DNA of 64,000 bases from JAKAGZ01 sp964412105. GTDB lineage: Bacteria; Bacteroidota; Ignavibacteria; Ignavibacteriales; Ignavibacteriaceae. The position numbers and the translations under genes were made by a program. Position 1 is the first letter of the stretch; every line of letters begins with the position of its first letter. The stretch covers positions 23,614-87,613 of the forward strand of contig CAYPNM010000011.1 of the NCBI GenBank assembly GCA_964412105.1, in the 5' to 3' direction. Shown here piece after piece: positions 1 through 8,211 of this stretch. The notes under the pieces were generated by a model. It was not told the DNA's origin, did no database searches, and saw only the letters and a program-made list of their open reading frames with translations.

Positions 1-225
1 CTCATTTCTTTTGTAAAAATATTCCCCTGTTTTCAGGGACTGAATCATTACTCCCCATTCAGCATTACTAAAATTTGGGTCATTAAATATATCATCAAGT
101 TGTTCGCGAAAATCAGGCAAGGTTGTGCCATATTGTTGAATTGATATATTGCTGGAATCTTGTGCAAAAATTGAAATTGGCAACAATAAGTAGATTAACA
201 ACACAAGTAGTTTGCTATTTACCAT
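1..225 (-). CDS. dacB: D-alanyl-D-alanine carboxypeptidase/endopeptidase (PBP4/DacB family, peptidase S13), N-terminal part
   Basis: The first 75 codons of a gene that runs off the left edge. It begins with a signal peptide: a hydrophobic core at residues 5-20, then a likely cleavage after the Ala-Gln at 21-22. The mature start, with the run WGVMIQSLKTGEYFYKRNE at about 57-75, looks like the beginning of S13 DD-peptidases, where 'GV.v..L.tGe.ly..n' precedes the SxxK active site (not reached here). These periplasmic enzymes trim or cleave peptidoglycan peptides. The start codon lies inside the last codons of rluB (11-bp overlap), so translation is probably coupled and the gene is last in the trpS-scpA-scpB-rluB run. 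The family call rests on a short stretch; a beta-lactamase-like hydrolase is the alternative. Confidence 0.7.
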   Translation of the reverse strand, partial: MVNSKLLVLLIYLLLPISIFAQDSSNISIQQYGTTLPDFREQLDDIFNDPNFSNAEWGVMIQSLKTGEYFYKRNE

Positions 226-922
226 AAGTGCTAGTTATTTTACTAATTTCAGAAGTTGATAGAGTTCTATATGTCCCGGTTGGGATATCTATTGAAAAAG
301 GGCCAAACTCCGATCGATTAAGATTAATTACATTATAACCAAGTGCTTTAAACATATTTTTAACAAAATGATTTCTCCCTTCTACAGTAACTACTTCAAC
401 AAATTTTCTAGTATTTTTTTTTGGAAACTTTAGCTTTTTAAACTTGCCTCTTATCCCATCAATAAAAATTCCTTTTAATAATTTTTGTATATCTTTCTCT
501 TCAAGGTCTCTATCAATAGTAGCCTCATACTTCCTTGGCACAAGGTTTTTGGGATGTGTCATTAAATTGGAAAAATTACCATCATTTGTAAGAATCAAAA
601 CACCGGTAGTATTATAATCAAGTCGTCCGACAGGGAAAATTTTCTCCTTTGTTTTTATAAGATCCAAAACTGTCTTCCGGTTCTTTTCATCCCATGTAGA
701 CGTTATGGTACCTTTGGGTTTGTTCATTAAGAAATACAAATGTCTTTTAGGTAGAATCCGATCACCGTCATATTTTACCTCATCCTTTTCTGGATTGACT
801 TTAAATGATAACTGTCTTATCACTTTCCCATTTACGCAAATCCTTCCATTTAATATTAATTCCTCAGATTTCCTTCTTGATGTGATTCCGCTGTCGGCTA
901 TGTATTTATTCAGCCTGACCAT
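215..922 (-). CDS. rluB: Ribosomal large-subunit pseudouridine synthase, RluB/RsuA family
   Basis: Isomerises a uridine of 23S rRNA to pseudouridine. An S4 RNA-binding domain fills about the first 60 residues (LNKYIADSGITSRRKSEELI), followed by the catalytic domain with GRLDYNTTGVLILTNDG, whose Asp is the catalytic residue of the RsuA/RluB/RluE/RluF family. I place the start at the ATG at 920-922, because MVRLNKYIADSG is where family members begin. An upstream in-frame ATG at 973 would add 17 basic residues encoded within scpB. The gene overlaps the end of scpB by 17 bp and the start of dacB by 11 bp. Linkage to scpA/scpB is common in bacteria. RluB fits better than RsuA because of this linkage; substrate position is inferred. 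Confidence 0.9.
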   Translation of the reverse strand: MVRLNKYIADSGITSRRKSEELILNGRICVNGKVIRQLSFKVNPEKDEVKYDGDRILPKRHLYFLMNKPKGTITSTWDEKNRKTVLDLIKTKEKIFPVGRLDYNTTGVLILTNDGNFSNLMTHPKNLVPRKYEATIDRDLEEKDIQKLLKGIFIDGIRGKFKKLKFPKKNTRKFVEVVTVEGRNHFVKNMFKALGYNVINLNRSEFGPFSIDIPTGTYRTLSTSEISKITSTYGK

Positions 923-1559
923 TATCTTTTTGTCCTTCCTGCATTTCGTTCTCAGCATTTTCGACGATTTCATTCATCATAATTTTGTTTTTTTGTTCTA
1001 TAAAATCTTCGTCTTGCATTATCTCTTCAATTTCTCGGGGTTTTGGCAAATCACTTAATTTATTTAGGGCAAAAAATTTCAAAAATTCATTTGTTGTTGC
1101 ATATAGAAGAGGTCGGCCAATTGATTCAGCCCTTCCTTTTATTGCAATCAAGTTTTTTTCCAGAAGAGTACCTAAAATATAATCCGAGTTTACGCCTCTA
1201 ATAGATTCAAGTTCTGGTTTAGTTATCGGTTGCTTGTAGGCAACAATAGCGAGTGTTTCAAGGGCAGCCTGGCTAAGTCTTCTTTTGCTTTTTTCTGAAG
1301 ATAAAAATCCGACATAATTTGCATATTCAGGCCTTGTTGCAAATATATATCCTTCAGAAATTCTGATTATTCGAAAAGAAATGTTTTGCTTTTCATAGGT
1401 GGCATTAACTTCGTCGATGCATTTATCAATTTCATCATTTGTTATCTGCGTATCCTCACCATCAATTCCTTTGATTGCTTTTACAATGTCAGCACCCGAA
1501 ATTGGCTCATCAGATGAAAAAATTAATGCTTCAATTATTGAATTGTAAATCTTATCCAT
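906..1559 (-). CDS. scpB: Segregation and condensation protein B
   Basis: Kleisin-partner subunit of the SMC-ScpAB condensin that compacts and segregates the chromosome. The 217-residue protein shows the two winged-helix domains of ScpB: the N-terminal part (IIEALIFSSDEPIS) and a middle block with LSQAALETLAIVAYKQPITKPE and the following IRGVNSDYILGTLLEKNLI, the family signature. The C-terminal 30 residues are acidic and Gln/Glu-rich. It follows scpA by one base and overlaps rluB, so the three are almost certainly one transcription unit. The usual family length is 170-220 residues, so it is complete. Confidence 0.93.
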   Translation of the reverse strand: MDKIYNSIIEALIFSSDEPISGADIVKAIKGIDGEDTQITNDEIDKCIDEVNATYEKQNISFRIIRISEGYIFATRPEYANYVGFLSSEKSKRRLSQAALETLAIVAYKQPITKPELESIRGVNSDYILGTLLEKNLIAIKGRAESIGRPLLYATTNEFLKFFALNKLSDLPKPREIEEIMQDEDFIEQKNKIMMNEIVENAENEMQEGQKDNGQAE

Positions 1560-1560
1560 T

Positions 1561-2271
1561 TTATATTTTATAAATTATAAATTCGTTAAACTCAGGTGAT
1601 TCTTTTATTCCTATTTGCTGCATCTTAACCATTTCTAATAAAGCAACAAACGTAATAACTATTCTTATCTTTTCCTTCATTCCGTCAATTAGACTCATAA
1701 AGTGCAGTTCATTAAATTCTTCCAGCTTCTTAAAAATATACTGAACCTGTTCATCGACGGTAATGTTAATTTTCATTATCTGATGAACAACTTCTGGTTT
1801 TATATTATCAATTGCTTTCTTAAATGCCTTGGCTAGGTCATATAACGTAACATTTTTCAAAAGAATTTCATAGTCCGGAATCCTTATTTTGGCATCATTT
1901 GTAAAATTGTTCCTGAAACTCAATTTCCTTTGGTTTGATTCAAGAAATGCAAGTTCTTCGGACATTTCCTTGTATCGCTTATATTCCAGAAGTGCAGCGA
2001 TTAGTTCTGCTCGTGGATCAATCTCCTCTCCCTTTTCATCTAATTCACGAGGCAAAAGCATACGGACCTTAATATGCATAAGAGTCGAAGCCATAAGTAT
2101 AAAATCGCCTGCCGTTTCAAGATCAAGCATCTGAATGAATTTTACATATTCTAAAAATTCCTTTGTAATTTTTGAAATGGGAATGTCATAAATATCTAGT
2201 TCATCTCTTTTAATAAAAAAGAGAAGCAAATCCAGCGGCCCTTCAAAGTGGTCAAGTTTGATCTTATACAT
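1561..2271 (-). CDS. scpA: Segregation and condensation protein A
   Basis: Kleisin subunit of the SMC-ScpAB complex, bridging SMC heads and binding ScpB. The sequence begins with the ScpA hallmark FEGPLDLLLFFIKRDELDIYD, followed by ISKITKEFLEYV and a central block with MASTLMHIKVRMLLP, all typical of the N-terminal SMC-neck-binding domain. A C-terminal winged helix is expected near residues 170-236. At 236 residues it is normal in length. Its ATG shares one base with the trpS stop codon (TAATG), a classic translational coupling arrangement, and scpB follows after one base. Confidence 0.94.
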   Translation of the reverse strand: MYKIKLDHFEGPLDLLLFFIKRDELDIYDIPISKITKEFLEYVKFIQMLDLETAGDFILMASTLMHIKVRMLLPRELDEKGEEIDPRAELIAALLEYKRYKEMSEELAFLESNQRKLSFRNNFTNDAKIRIPDYEILLKNVTLYDLAKAFKKAIDNIKPEVVHQIMKINITVDEQVQYIFKKLEEFNELHFMSLIDGMKEKIRIVITFVALLEMVKMQQIGIKESPEFNEFIIYKI

Positions 2272-3251
2272 TACCCTAAACCCATACTTTCATGTACTTC
2301 ATTCATGGTTTTTATTGCTACTTCCCTTCCTCTTTTTTCCCCGTCCGCCAGAATATCTTTAACTTCGTTTATATTTTTTTCAAAATAATTCCTTTTTTCC
2401 CTTATTGGCTCAAGGAATGTAGAAATTTTTTCAGAGCAATTCATTTTACAGTCAAAACAGCCGAGAGCTCCGGATCTGCATCCTTTATCAATATCAGGAA
2501 CTTCCTCAGTATTAAATTTTTTATGATAGGAAAAAACCAGACATATTTCCGGATTTCCAGGATCACCCTTTCTAACTTTATTTGGGTCAGTAACCGCTTT
2601 TTTCATTTTAGCTTTTATGGTCTCTGAATCATCGGATAGAAGTATAGTATTTCCCAATGATTTGCTCATCTTTGTATTTCCATCAAGTCCCGGAAGCCTT
2701 GAAAATTTGCTAAGCATCGGTTCAGGCTCTGGAAAAACATTCCCATATTGATTATTAAATTTTCTTGCAATTTCTCTTGTTATTTCAACGTGCGGAACTT
2801 GATCTTCACCGACCGGAACAGCATCCCCCTTATACAACAGTATGTCAGCTGCCTGCAAAACAGGATATCCAAGATGCCCAAAAATGACATTGTCAATATT
2901 CAAATCTCTTATCTGATCCTTTAAAGTCGGATTTCTTTCCAGCCTGCTTACTGTAATCAGCATTTCAAAAAGCAAGTTTAGTTCTGTATGCTGCTTAATT
3001 TGAGATTGCCTGAACATTGGGCTTTTTGTCGGATCCAATCCTGCAGCAAGCCAATCTATTAACATATCAATTGAATCATTATATATGTTGGATGAATCGA
3101 GATTAGTGGTTAATGCGTGATAATCAGCGATGAGATGAAAATTACTAAACTCATCCTGCAATTTCACCCAATTTTCCAGTGCCCCTACATAATGTCCAAT
3201 ATGCAATTTTCCGGTTGGACGCATTCCACTCAATATTCTTTTTTTTTGCAT
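2271..3251 (-). CDS. trpS: Tryptophanyl-tRNA synthetase with a probable [4Fe-4S] cysteine motif
   Basis: Charges tRNA-Trp. Class I synthetase of 326 residues with the HIGH signature at residues 17-20 (GKLHIGHYVGAL) and KMSKS at 194-198. Between the catalytic core and the anticodon-binding helices it has Cys237, Cys258, Cys265 and Cys268 (C-x20-C-x6-C-x2-C), plus Cys272. This is very close to the C-x22-C-x6-C-x2-C arrangement known to hold a [4Fe-4S] cluster near the anticodon site of Thermotoga maritima TrpRS. The cluster itself is inferred. It heads the trpS-scpA-scpB-rluB-dacB run; the start ATG is preceded by an 85-bp AT-rich gap that should hold the promoter. Confidence 0.95.
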   Translation of the reverse strand: MQKKRILSGMRPTGKLHIGHYVGALENWVKLQDEFSNFHLIADYHALTTNLDSSNIYNDSIDMLIDWLAAGLDPTKSPMFRQSQIKQHTELNLLFEMLITVSRLERNPTLKDQIRDLNIDNVIFGHLGYPVLQAADILLYKGDAVPVGEDQVPHVEITREIARKFNNQYGNVFPEPEPMLSKFSRLPGLDGNTKMSKSLGNTILLSDDSETIKAKMKKAVTDPNKVRKGDPGNPEICLVFSYHKKFNTEEVPDIDKGCRSGALGCFDCKMNCSEKISTFLEPIREKRNYFEKNINEVKDILADGEKRGREVAIKTMNEVHESMGLG

Positions 3252-3336
3252 AAACGATTAAAAAGTTGAGAAAATAATCAAATAAAATAATAATAATGTG
3301 AGTAATAATCTTCTATTTATTTGCTGAGAAATAAAT

Positions 3337-3840
3337 TTATGACAGATAAAGATATGGTTTCCAGTTATCGTCTAATTTGCCGACAACATTCTTAATGAAC
3401 ATGATATGACTTGGCTTAAATGGTTTGTTAAGAAGACTTAAATTTGCTTCGTCTGGAGTTCTGTCTCCTTTTTTATTATTGCAGTTTGTACAAGCAGCTA
3501 CAAGATTTTCCCATGAGTCACTTCCCCCCCGTGCTTTGGGAACCACGTGGTCAATAGTTAATGGAAGATCACTTCTGCCGCAATAAGCACATTTAAATGA
3601 ATCTCGTCTAAGAATATTTTTTCTGGTAAGAACGACTTTTTTATAAGGAATGGTAATAAACCTGCTAAGTCGTATAATGCTGGGCCAGGGATAAACTCTG
3701 GAAACTGTCCTTAAATTTTTTCTTCCATCATCAAGGATGAGTTCAGCTTTTCCAAGGTAAATAAGTATAATCGCTTTTTTTATATTGCAGATTGTTAATG
3801 GTTCATAGCTTTGATTTAGTATAAGAACCTTTGCATTCAA
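3337..3840 (-). CDS. HNH endonuclease family protein
   Basis: A 167-residue protein with a textbook HNH nuclease module in its C-terminal half: CAYCG, then LTIDHVVPKARGGSDSWENL, then CTNCNNKKGDRTP. The two CxxC pairs bind structural zinc and the His-Asn-His residues form the nuclease site. The N-terminal half (VLILNQSYEPLTICNIKKAI) is shared by a widespread chromosomal family of unknown function found across Bacteroidota and Cyanobacteria, not by mobile intron nucleases. It stands alone, 85 bp upstream of trpS and read in the same direction. Biochemical role unknown; it may be a DNA repair or housekeeping nuclease. Confidence 0.9.
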   Translation of the reverse strand: MNAKVLILNQSYEPLTICNIKKAIILIYLGKAELILDDGRKNLRTVSRVYPWPSIIRLSRFITIPYKKVVLTRKNILRRDSFKCAYCGRSDLPLTIDHVVPKARGGSDSWENLVAACTNCNNKKGDRTPDEANLSLLNKPFKPSHIMFIKNVVGKLDDNWKPYLYLS

Positions 3841-4837
3841 TTTACCATTTAAGCGTTTTGAAGATTCGAAGACTAACCTCCAGTTTCTTTTTTATCCTAT
3901 ATATTAAAATAGATTCTTTAAATAATTTTAACAATAAAAAGAAAAATACAAATTGCCGGAAATATTTTAAACCCAAAAAACAAGCATTGATTAAGGTATC
4001 ATCAATAGCCGTAAAATGGCAATTATGCAGCTAGAAACATAAATAAAGATATTAAAGTTTCTCTTTATTAATAATTTATTTTCAGCTTTTATTTAATAGT
4101 TTACTTTAGTTACTAAATATGTAAATATATGCATTTTGAGTATTATTCGGCAAACTAAAATTACCGATAATGTCCCAGTTAGAAGGATAAAAAATCACGG
4201 GCAATTTGGTCTAAATTAAAATCAATCAGGACCAATAATGGAGATTATCCAATAAGTAAACGGCATTGCCTTCTATTACTCCTTTTGTTTGCATTTAGGC
4301 AGCTTGGCAGCTGTTATTAGCCCCATTTATATCCGCTTGCTCTGATAATTGTTCTGAAGCCTCATTTACCTTAAAATTAACGTCTCTATAAGAAGTCTGC
4401 CAAATTGGCAGACTTTTCTATCTCCTGTACAACTCCTATACAACTGGTATGTACCCCCCTTAAAAATCCCTAAAAACAGGTACCAAAATCTGTTCTAATT
4501 TGACAAATTTGACATACTAAACTGAGGCCCTTTTATACTTGAAAACCGCTGAATGATAGTCAAAACAGTTGGGTTATTCCGTAGTTGGAAAAGATAATAC
4601 TGCTAGGCCTCAGGGAATCGCCTAATACAAAGTGGTTGTCTATCGGATTACATATCGGTATATAATTTTGGTTCGGTCAGAGATTAAAAATTCTCACGCA
4701 GCCTTGGAAAGATAAGCTTATAGGATCAAAATGACTGTTTGTGAAAATTGCTGATTTGAATTAGAACCTTATTAAATTGCCTAAAATAATCAATGTATAT
4801 AATTATGTGAGTAATAATTAGGGCGGAGCAATCCTAT
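3841..4837. other. Gene-free stretch of about 1 kb
   Basis: No open reading frame of convincing length, composition or homology is visible on either strand. The proximal part (3841-4100) is AT-rich and should hold the promoter of the HNH gene. From about 4140 to 4750 the base composition is more even than in neighbouring spacers. It contains a perfect odd palindrome at 4393-4415 and short T-runs. It could be a decayed gene or mobile-element remnant, or carry an unrecognised small RNA; nothing in it lets me decide. Confidence 0.5.
4393..4415. repeat. Perfect inverted repeat (possible terminator or small hairpin)
   Basis: AAGTCTGCC at 4393-4401 and its exact reverse complement at 4407-4415 flank AAATT, giving a 9-bp stem with a 5-base loop (11-bp arms if written as a palindrome). 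On the plus strand it is followed by TTTTCT, so it would work as a weak intrinsic terminator for a plus-strand transcript. No gene is visible upstream to need one. Confidence 0.5.
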
Positions 4838-5215
4838 TTATGAATTCTTATAAATAATTGCTACACAAGCTACGTAATCTCTGGAGTGACTCATTGATAT
4901 TCTCAGATTCTTACCTTTAGTTAGAAATCCTTTGAGCTTTCCCTTCAGGCTGACTACAGGCATTCCGTTAGGCTCATTGGAGATTTCTATATCTTGCCAA
5001 GTTGCCTTTTCATGCCAGCCTGTTGTTAATGCTTTATAAACAGCTTCCTTTGCGGCAAATCTTGCTGCCAAATGCTGATACTTGCTGGCTTTACTTAAAC
5101 AATATTCTAATTCAGATTTTGTATATATTTTCGAAAGAAATTTTTCACCGAATTTATCAACGCTTTCCTTAATTCTGTCAATTTCAATTATATCTATTCC
5201 AACACCGATGATCAT
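4838..5215 (-). CDS. acpS: Holo-[acyl-carrier-protein] synthase
   Basis: Transfers 4'-phosphopantetheine from CoA to the conserved Ser of acyl carrier protein, activating fatty acid synthesis. Counting from the ATG at 5213-5215 the protein is 125 residues, normal for AcpS. It shows the GVGIDIIEIDRI start with the Mg-binding Asp8, the RFAAKEAVYKAL motif with Glu57, and MSHSRDYVACVA near the C-terminus. An in-frame ATG 66 bp upstream exists but would add residues inside ggt; MIIGVGIDI is where the family begins. It follows the ggt stop by four bases and is last in the ssb-corC-mlaD-ggt run. Confidence 0.94.
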   Translation of the reverse strand: MIIGVGIDIIEIDRIKESVDKFGEKFLSKIYTKSELEYCLSKASKYQHLAARFAAKEAVYKALTTGWHEKATWQDIEISNEPNGMPVVSLKGKLKGFLTKGKNLRISMSHSRDYVACVAIIYKNS

Positions 5216-5219
5216 AATT

Positions 5220-6950
5220 TTAGTATCCTTCAGCAGAACCGCTTCCTCTTGGATCAGCGGTTCCATAAATAAGGTGATCATTATAATTAATCATAATACC
5301 TTCAGCAAGGCCTAGAACACGAAATTTTCTCGTAATATTTGCAAGTCTGTATCCCATTTTAATTAAATTTCTTATCACATCTTTGCTCAAAGCAAATTTT
5401 TCAGAGTATACCACATCAGGATACCATTGATTATGGATTCTGGGGGCCGCTATTGCTTGAAAAATATTCATATTGAAATCTATACAATTCATTATAACCT
5501 GTAATACAACAGTAATTATTGTTGAACCGCCCGGAGATCCAATTATTATATAAGGCTTATTATTTTTTAAAACAATAGTAGGGGTCATCGAACTTAGCAT
5601 TCGTTTCTGAGGTTGAATTGAATTTGCATCTGTACCAAGCAATCCGAATTGGTTGGGTGCTCCCGGCTTTGCACTAAAATCATCCATCTCATTATTTAAA
5701 AGAAATCCGGCTCCATCAACGACTATTTTTGATCCGAACGCAGAATTTATTGTGGTTGTTACACTAACTGCATTTCCATTTTCATCATAAACAGAATAGT
5801 GTGTAGTCTCATTGCTTTCTTTGTAATCCGATGGTTTCAGTGAAGTTATTTCATCTGCAGGTTCTGCATGGTTTCCCGCTTTTTCGATTTTATCAAAAAT
5901 TGCCTTAGCATATTTCTTCGATATAAGTGTTTTAACTGGAACATCGTAGAAATCAGGATCACCAAGATTATAGGTCCTGTCTGCATAAACATATTTCATT
6001 GCTTCAACAAGTCTATGAATATATTGACTACTTCCCCAATCATTTGATTTAAAATTGTAATTTTCCAAAATGTTCAATAGTTCAATTAAAGCAATTCCTC
6101 CGCTGCTTGGTGGAGCCATAGACACTATTTCATATCCGCGGTAAGTTCCGGTTACCGGTTTCCTCTCAATAGGAGCATATCTATCTAGATCATCCTGTGT
6201 TATATAACCACCCATCGATTTTACCTGCCTTATAAGCATTTCGGCAACTTTACCCTTGTAAAATCCATCTGCTCCTTTTTCCTTAATTTGCTCTAGCGTC
6301 ATGGCAAGATCAGGCTGCTTAAATATATCACCTTCTTTATAAGGTTTCCCATTTATACAAAATATTTTATATGAAGAGGGATATTTTTTAAATTCAGACA
6401 ATTCCTCTTTAAACGATTGTGCGCTATTAAAATCCAATGCCCATCCTTTACTTGCTAGGTCAATAGCCGGTTGGATTACATCAGCAAGTTTCATTGTCCC
6501 GAATCTATTAAGGGCATAAATTAAGCCGGCAACGGTTCCTGGTACACCCGACGAAGTGGTTCCTTCCTGGCTTAAAGCCGGAATATAATTACCGTTTTTA
6601 TCAAGGAACATGTTTTTATAGGCTGCCAGCGGAGCCTTTTCACGAAAGTCCACCGTAGTATTTTTTCCGTTTTTAAGGTGGATTACCATAAAGCCTCCTC
6701 CGCCTATATTACCGGCATAAGGATAAGTTACAGCTAATGCAAATCCTACAGCAATAGCTGCATCAATGGCATTTCCACCTTCTTCTAGAATTTTAACTCC
6801 AACTTTAGAAGCAATTGTGCTGGCTGATACTACCATTCCGTGTTTATAGCAAACCGGCTGGGATGCATGGGGTGAAGACATAAAATTTGATAATGCTATA
6901 AACAAAAGGAACGTCAAATATTTCTTGCTAGAAAATGCTGATGTGCGCAT
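5220..6950 (-). CDS. ggt: Gamma-glutamyltranspeptidase (glutathione hydrolase)
   Basis: Ntn-hydrolase that cleaves gamma-glutamyl bonds of glutathione and related peptides in the periplasm. Family blocks include GMVVSAS..AS..G..IL..GGNAIDAA near the N-terminus, GNIGGGGFM, the autoprocessing site before TTHYSV and LLNNEMDDFSAKPGAPN after it. The new N-terminal Thr of the small subunit is residue 388 counted from the upstream ATG at 6968. The N-terminus is a signal peptide. Two starts are possible: 6968, which has AGG directly against it, and 6950, which has AAGGTG nine bases upstream; I prefer 6950. Both lie inside the end of the MlaD-like gene. Complete and apparently active. Confidence 0.94.
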   Translation of the reverse strand: MRTSAFSSKKYLTFLLFIALSNFMSSPHASQPVCYKHGMVVSASTIASKVGVKILEEGGNAIDAAIAVGFALAVTYPYAGNIGGGGFMVIHLKNGKNTTVDFREKAPLAAYKNMFLDKNGNYIPALSQEGTTSSGVPGTVAGLIYALNRFGTMKLADVIQPAIDLASKGWALDFNSAQSFKEELSEFKKYPSSYKIFCINGKPYKEGDIFKQPDLAMTLEQIKEKGADGFYKGKVAEMLIRQVKSMGGYITQDDLDRYAPIERKPVTGTYRGYEIVSMAPPSSGGIALIELLNILENYNFKSNDWGSSQYIHRLVEAMKYVYADRTYNLGDPDFYDVPVKTLISKKYAKAIFDKIEKAGNHAEPADEITSLKPSDYKESNETTHYSVYDENGNAVSVTTTINSAFGSKIVVDGAGFLLNNEMDDFSAKPGAPNQFGLLGTDANSIQPQKRMLSSMTPTIVLKNNKPYIIIGSPGGSTIITVVLQVIMNCIDFNMNIFQAIAAPRIHNQWYPDVVYSEKFALSKDVIRNLIKMGYRLANITRKFRVLGLAEGIMINYNDHLIYGTADPRGSGSAEGY

Positions 6951-7842
6951 CGACTTTGACACCTTCATCCTGGAGTTGCTTTATTAATATCTTGGTGAGA
7001 TTATTTAATTGGTGTAGAGACTTGTTTAGGTCGCCATAAAATTCCTTATCATAAATTAGCTTTCCAAGATTATTTCTTTTTTCAGTAGTCTCCACAGTAA
7101 ATGAATTTATTTTTGTCAGCAAAGTATCTGTTTTTTGTAGAACATCTTTAAGGCTTCCTAAAGATGATGCAATATTGTCTTTGTTTTCATTTATCATTTT
7201 TTTAGCGTCACCTGTAAGTGCGTTGCTGTTTTCAATCAGTTTTCTTATATCTTCCCTGTTTTCATTCAAAATTAAATTTAGTTTCTCGGTTATTTCACTA
7301 AGATTTGACACTGAATTTTTTACATCTTTGTGCAATTTATCGTCTGTAAGATAACTATTCAATGAACTTAAAGTTATTTTTATGTCTTTTAGTGAACCAG
7401 CAATGTCTTTTTGCATATTTCCAGCCATATTCATTACATAAGGAATATCTGACATAAACTTCCCATTATGTATCTCATTAAAGTTAAAAGGTTCACTGGA
7501 AGTGCCTGGGTAAATTTCAATTCTTTTTCCACCCATTAGATCAAGCATAGCAACCGAAAATGAGGCATCATTGCTAAGTTTTACATCTTTATCAAGTGAA
7601 AGAGTTACATAAACGTCGTCACCTTTAATCTGCATATCCTTTACAAAGCCTTTTCTTACTCCACTAATAGTAACATTATCCCCAATTTCCAAACCAGCAA
7701 CATTTTTAAATATAACTGTTGTTTCTTTTTCATTGGAAACTAAACTAAAATTCTTGGCCCATCCTAAAATCCAAAGGAATAAAAGAAGCCCTATAATTAC
7801 TGTAATTCCGACCCTTATTTCAGTTTTTCTTTGATCGTTCAT
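6928..7842 (-). CDS. MCE-domain (MlaD-like) lipid-transport protein
   Basis: A 304-residue protein with a single N-terminal membrane anchor (about residues 10-30), an MCE domain at about 38-115 (VIFKNVAGLEIGDNVTISGV, then MLDLMGGKRIEIYPG) and a long helical C-terminal part rich in Asn, Lys and Leu heptads. MCE proteins form hexameric periplasmic rings that ferry phospholipids between membranes, normally with MlaE permease and MlaF ATPase; neither is in this window. The start overlaps the end of the small membrane protein gene upstream by 23 bp, and the end overlaps ggt. Substrate unknown. Confidence 0.9.
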   Translation of the reverse strand: MNDQRKTEIRVGITVIIGLLLFLWILGWAKNFSLVSNEKETTVIFKNVAGLEIGDNVTISGVRKGFVKDMQIKGDDVYVTLSLDKDVKLSNDASFSVAMLDLMGGKRIEIYPGTSSEPFNFNEIHNGKFMSDIPYVMNMAGNMQKDIAGSLKDIKITLSSLNSYLTDDKLHKDVKNSVSNLSEITEKLNLILNENREDIRKLIENSNALTGDAKKMINENKDNIASSLGSLKDVLQKTDTLLTKINSFTVETTEKRNNLGKLIYDKEFYGDLNKSLHQLNNLTKILIKQLQDEGVKVDAHISIF

Positions 7843-8200
7843 TTTTCTTTTTACTATTAAGATAATCTCTAATGCTCTTTAATTCGGATGTTGTTATTAC
7901 GCTATCGGCTATAACATTAGTAAATCTTCCTACCAATGGTTTAAGATTTTCATCCGATAGATCATGAATATTTTTAGCGTTTTCAATATAATTTTTTATC
8001 ATAACATATAACGAGTCCTTTTGAGGACTGTCTTTTACATAAGTTAACTTACTCTTAAATTCCTTGACAAAAAGCGGCAATATTATTTTTTTGCCTGGAG
8101 TAAAGATAAAGTCATTAAATTTATTTTGTAATATGTATGTGATGGATGCGACAACAATTGTTAGTATAACTATTGTCTTTATAAAACAGCCCTTCTTCAT
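7820..8200 (-). CDS. Small single-pass membrane protein of unknown function
   Basis: I do not recognise the family. The 126-residue protein has basic residues, a hydrophobic segment at about 7-24, then a soluble, mostly helical region with charged residues and a very Lys-rich tail. It lies 11 bp after the CorC-like gene and overlaps the MlaD-like gene by 23 bp, so it is probably translated together with the MCE protein and may be an accessory to it; that is inference from position only. Confidence 0.75.
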   Translation of the reverse strand: MKKGCFIKTIVILTIVVASITYILQNKFNDFIFTPGKKIILPLFVKEFKSKLTYVKDSPQKDSLYVMIKNYIENAKNIHDLSDENLKPLVGRFTNVIADSVITTSELKSIRDYLNSKKKNERSKKN

Positions 8201-8211
8201 ACATATGCTTA

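Noticed and set aside
705..1058. Plus-strand ORF over rluB/scpB
   Set aside because: Antisense shadow of two clearly recognised genes.
3831..4034. Plus-strand ORF upstream of the HNH gene
   Set aside because: Low-complexity, no ribosome binding site, no recognisable domain; lies in the promoter region of the HNH gene.
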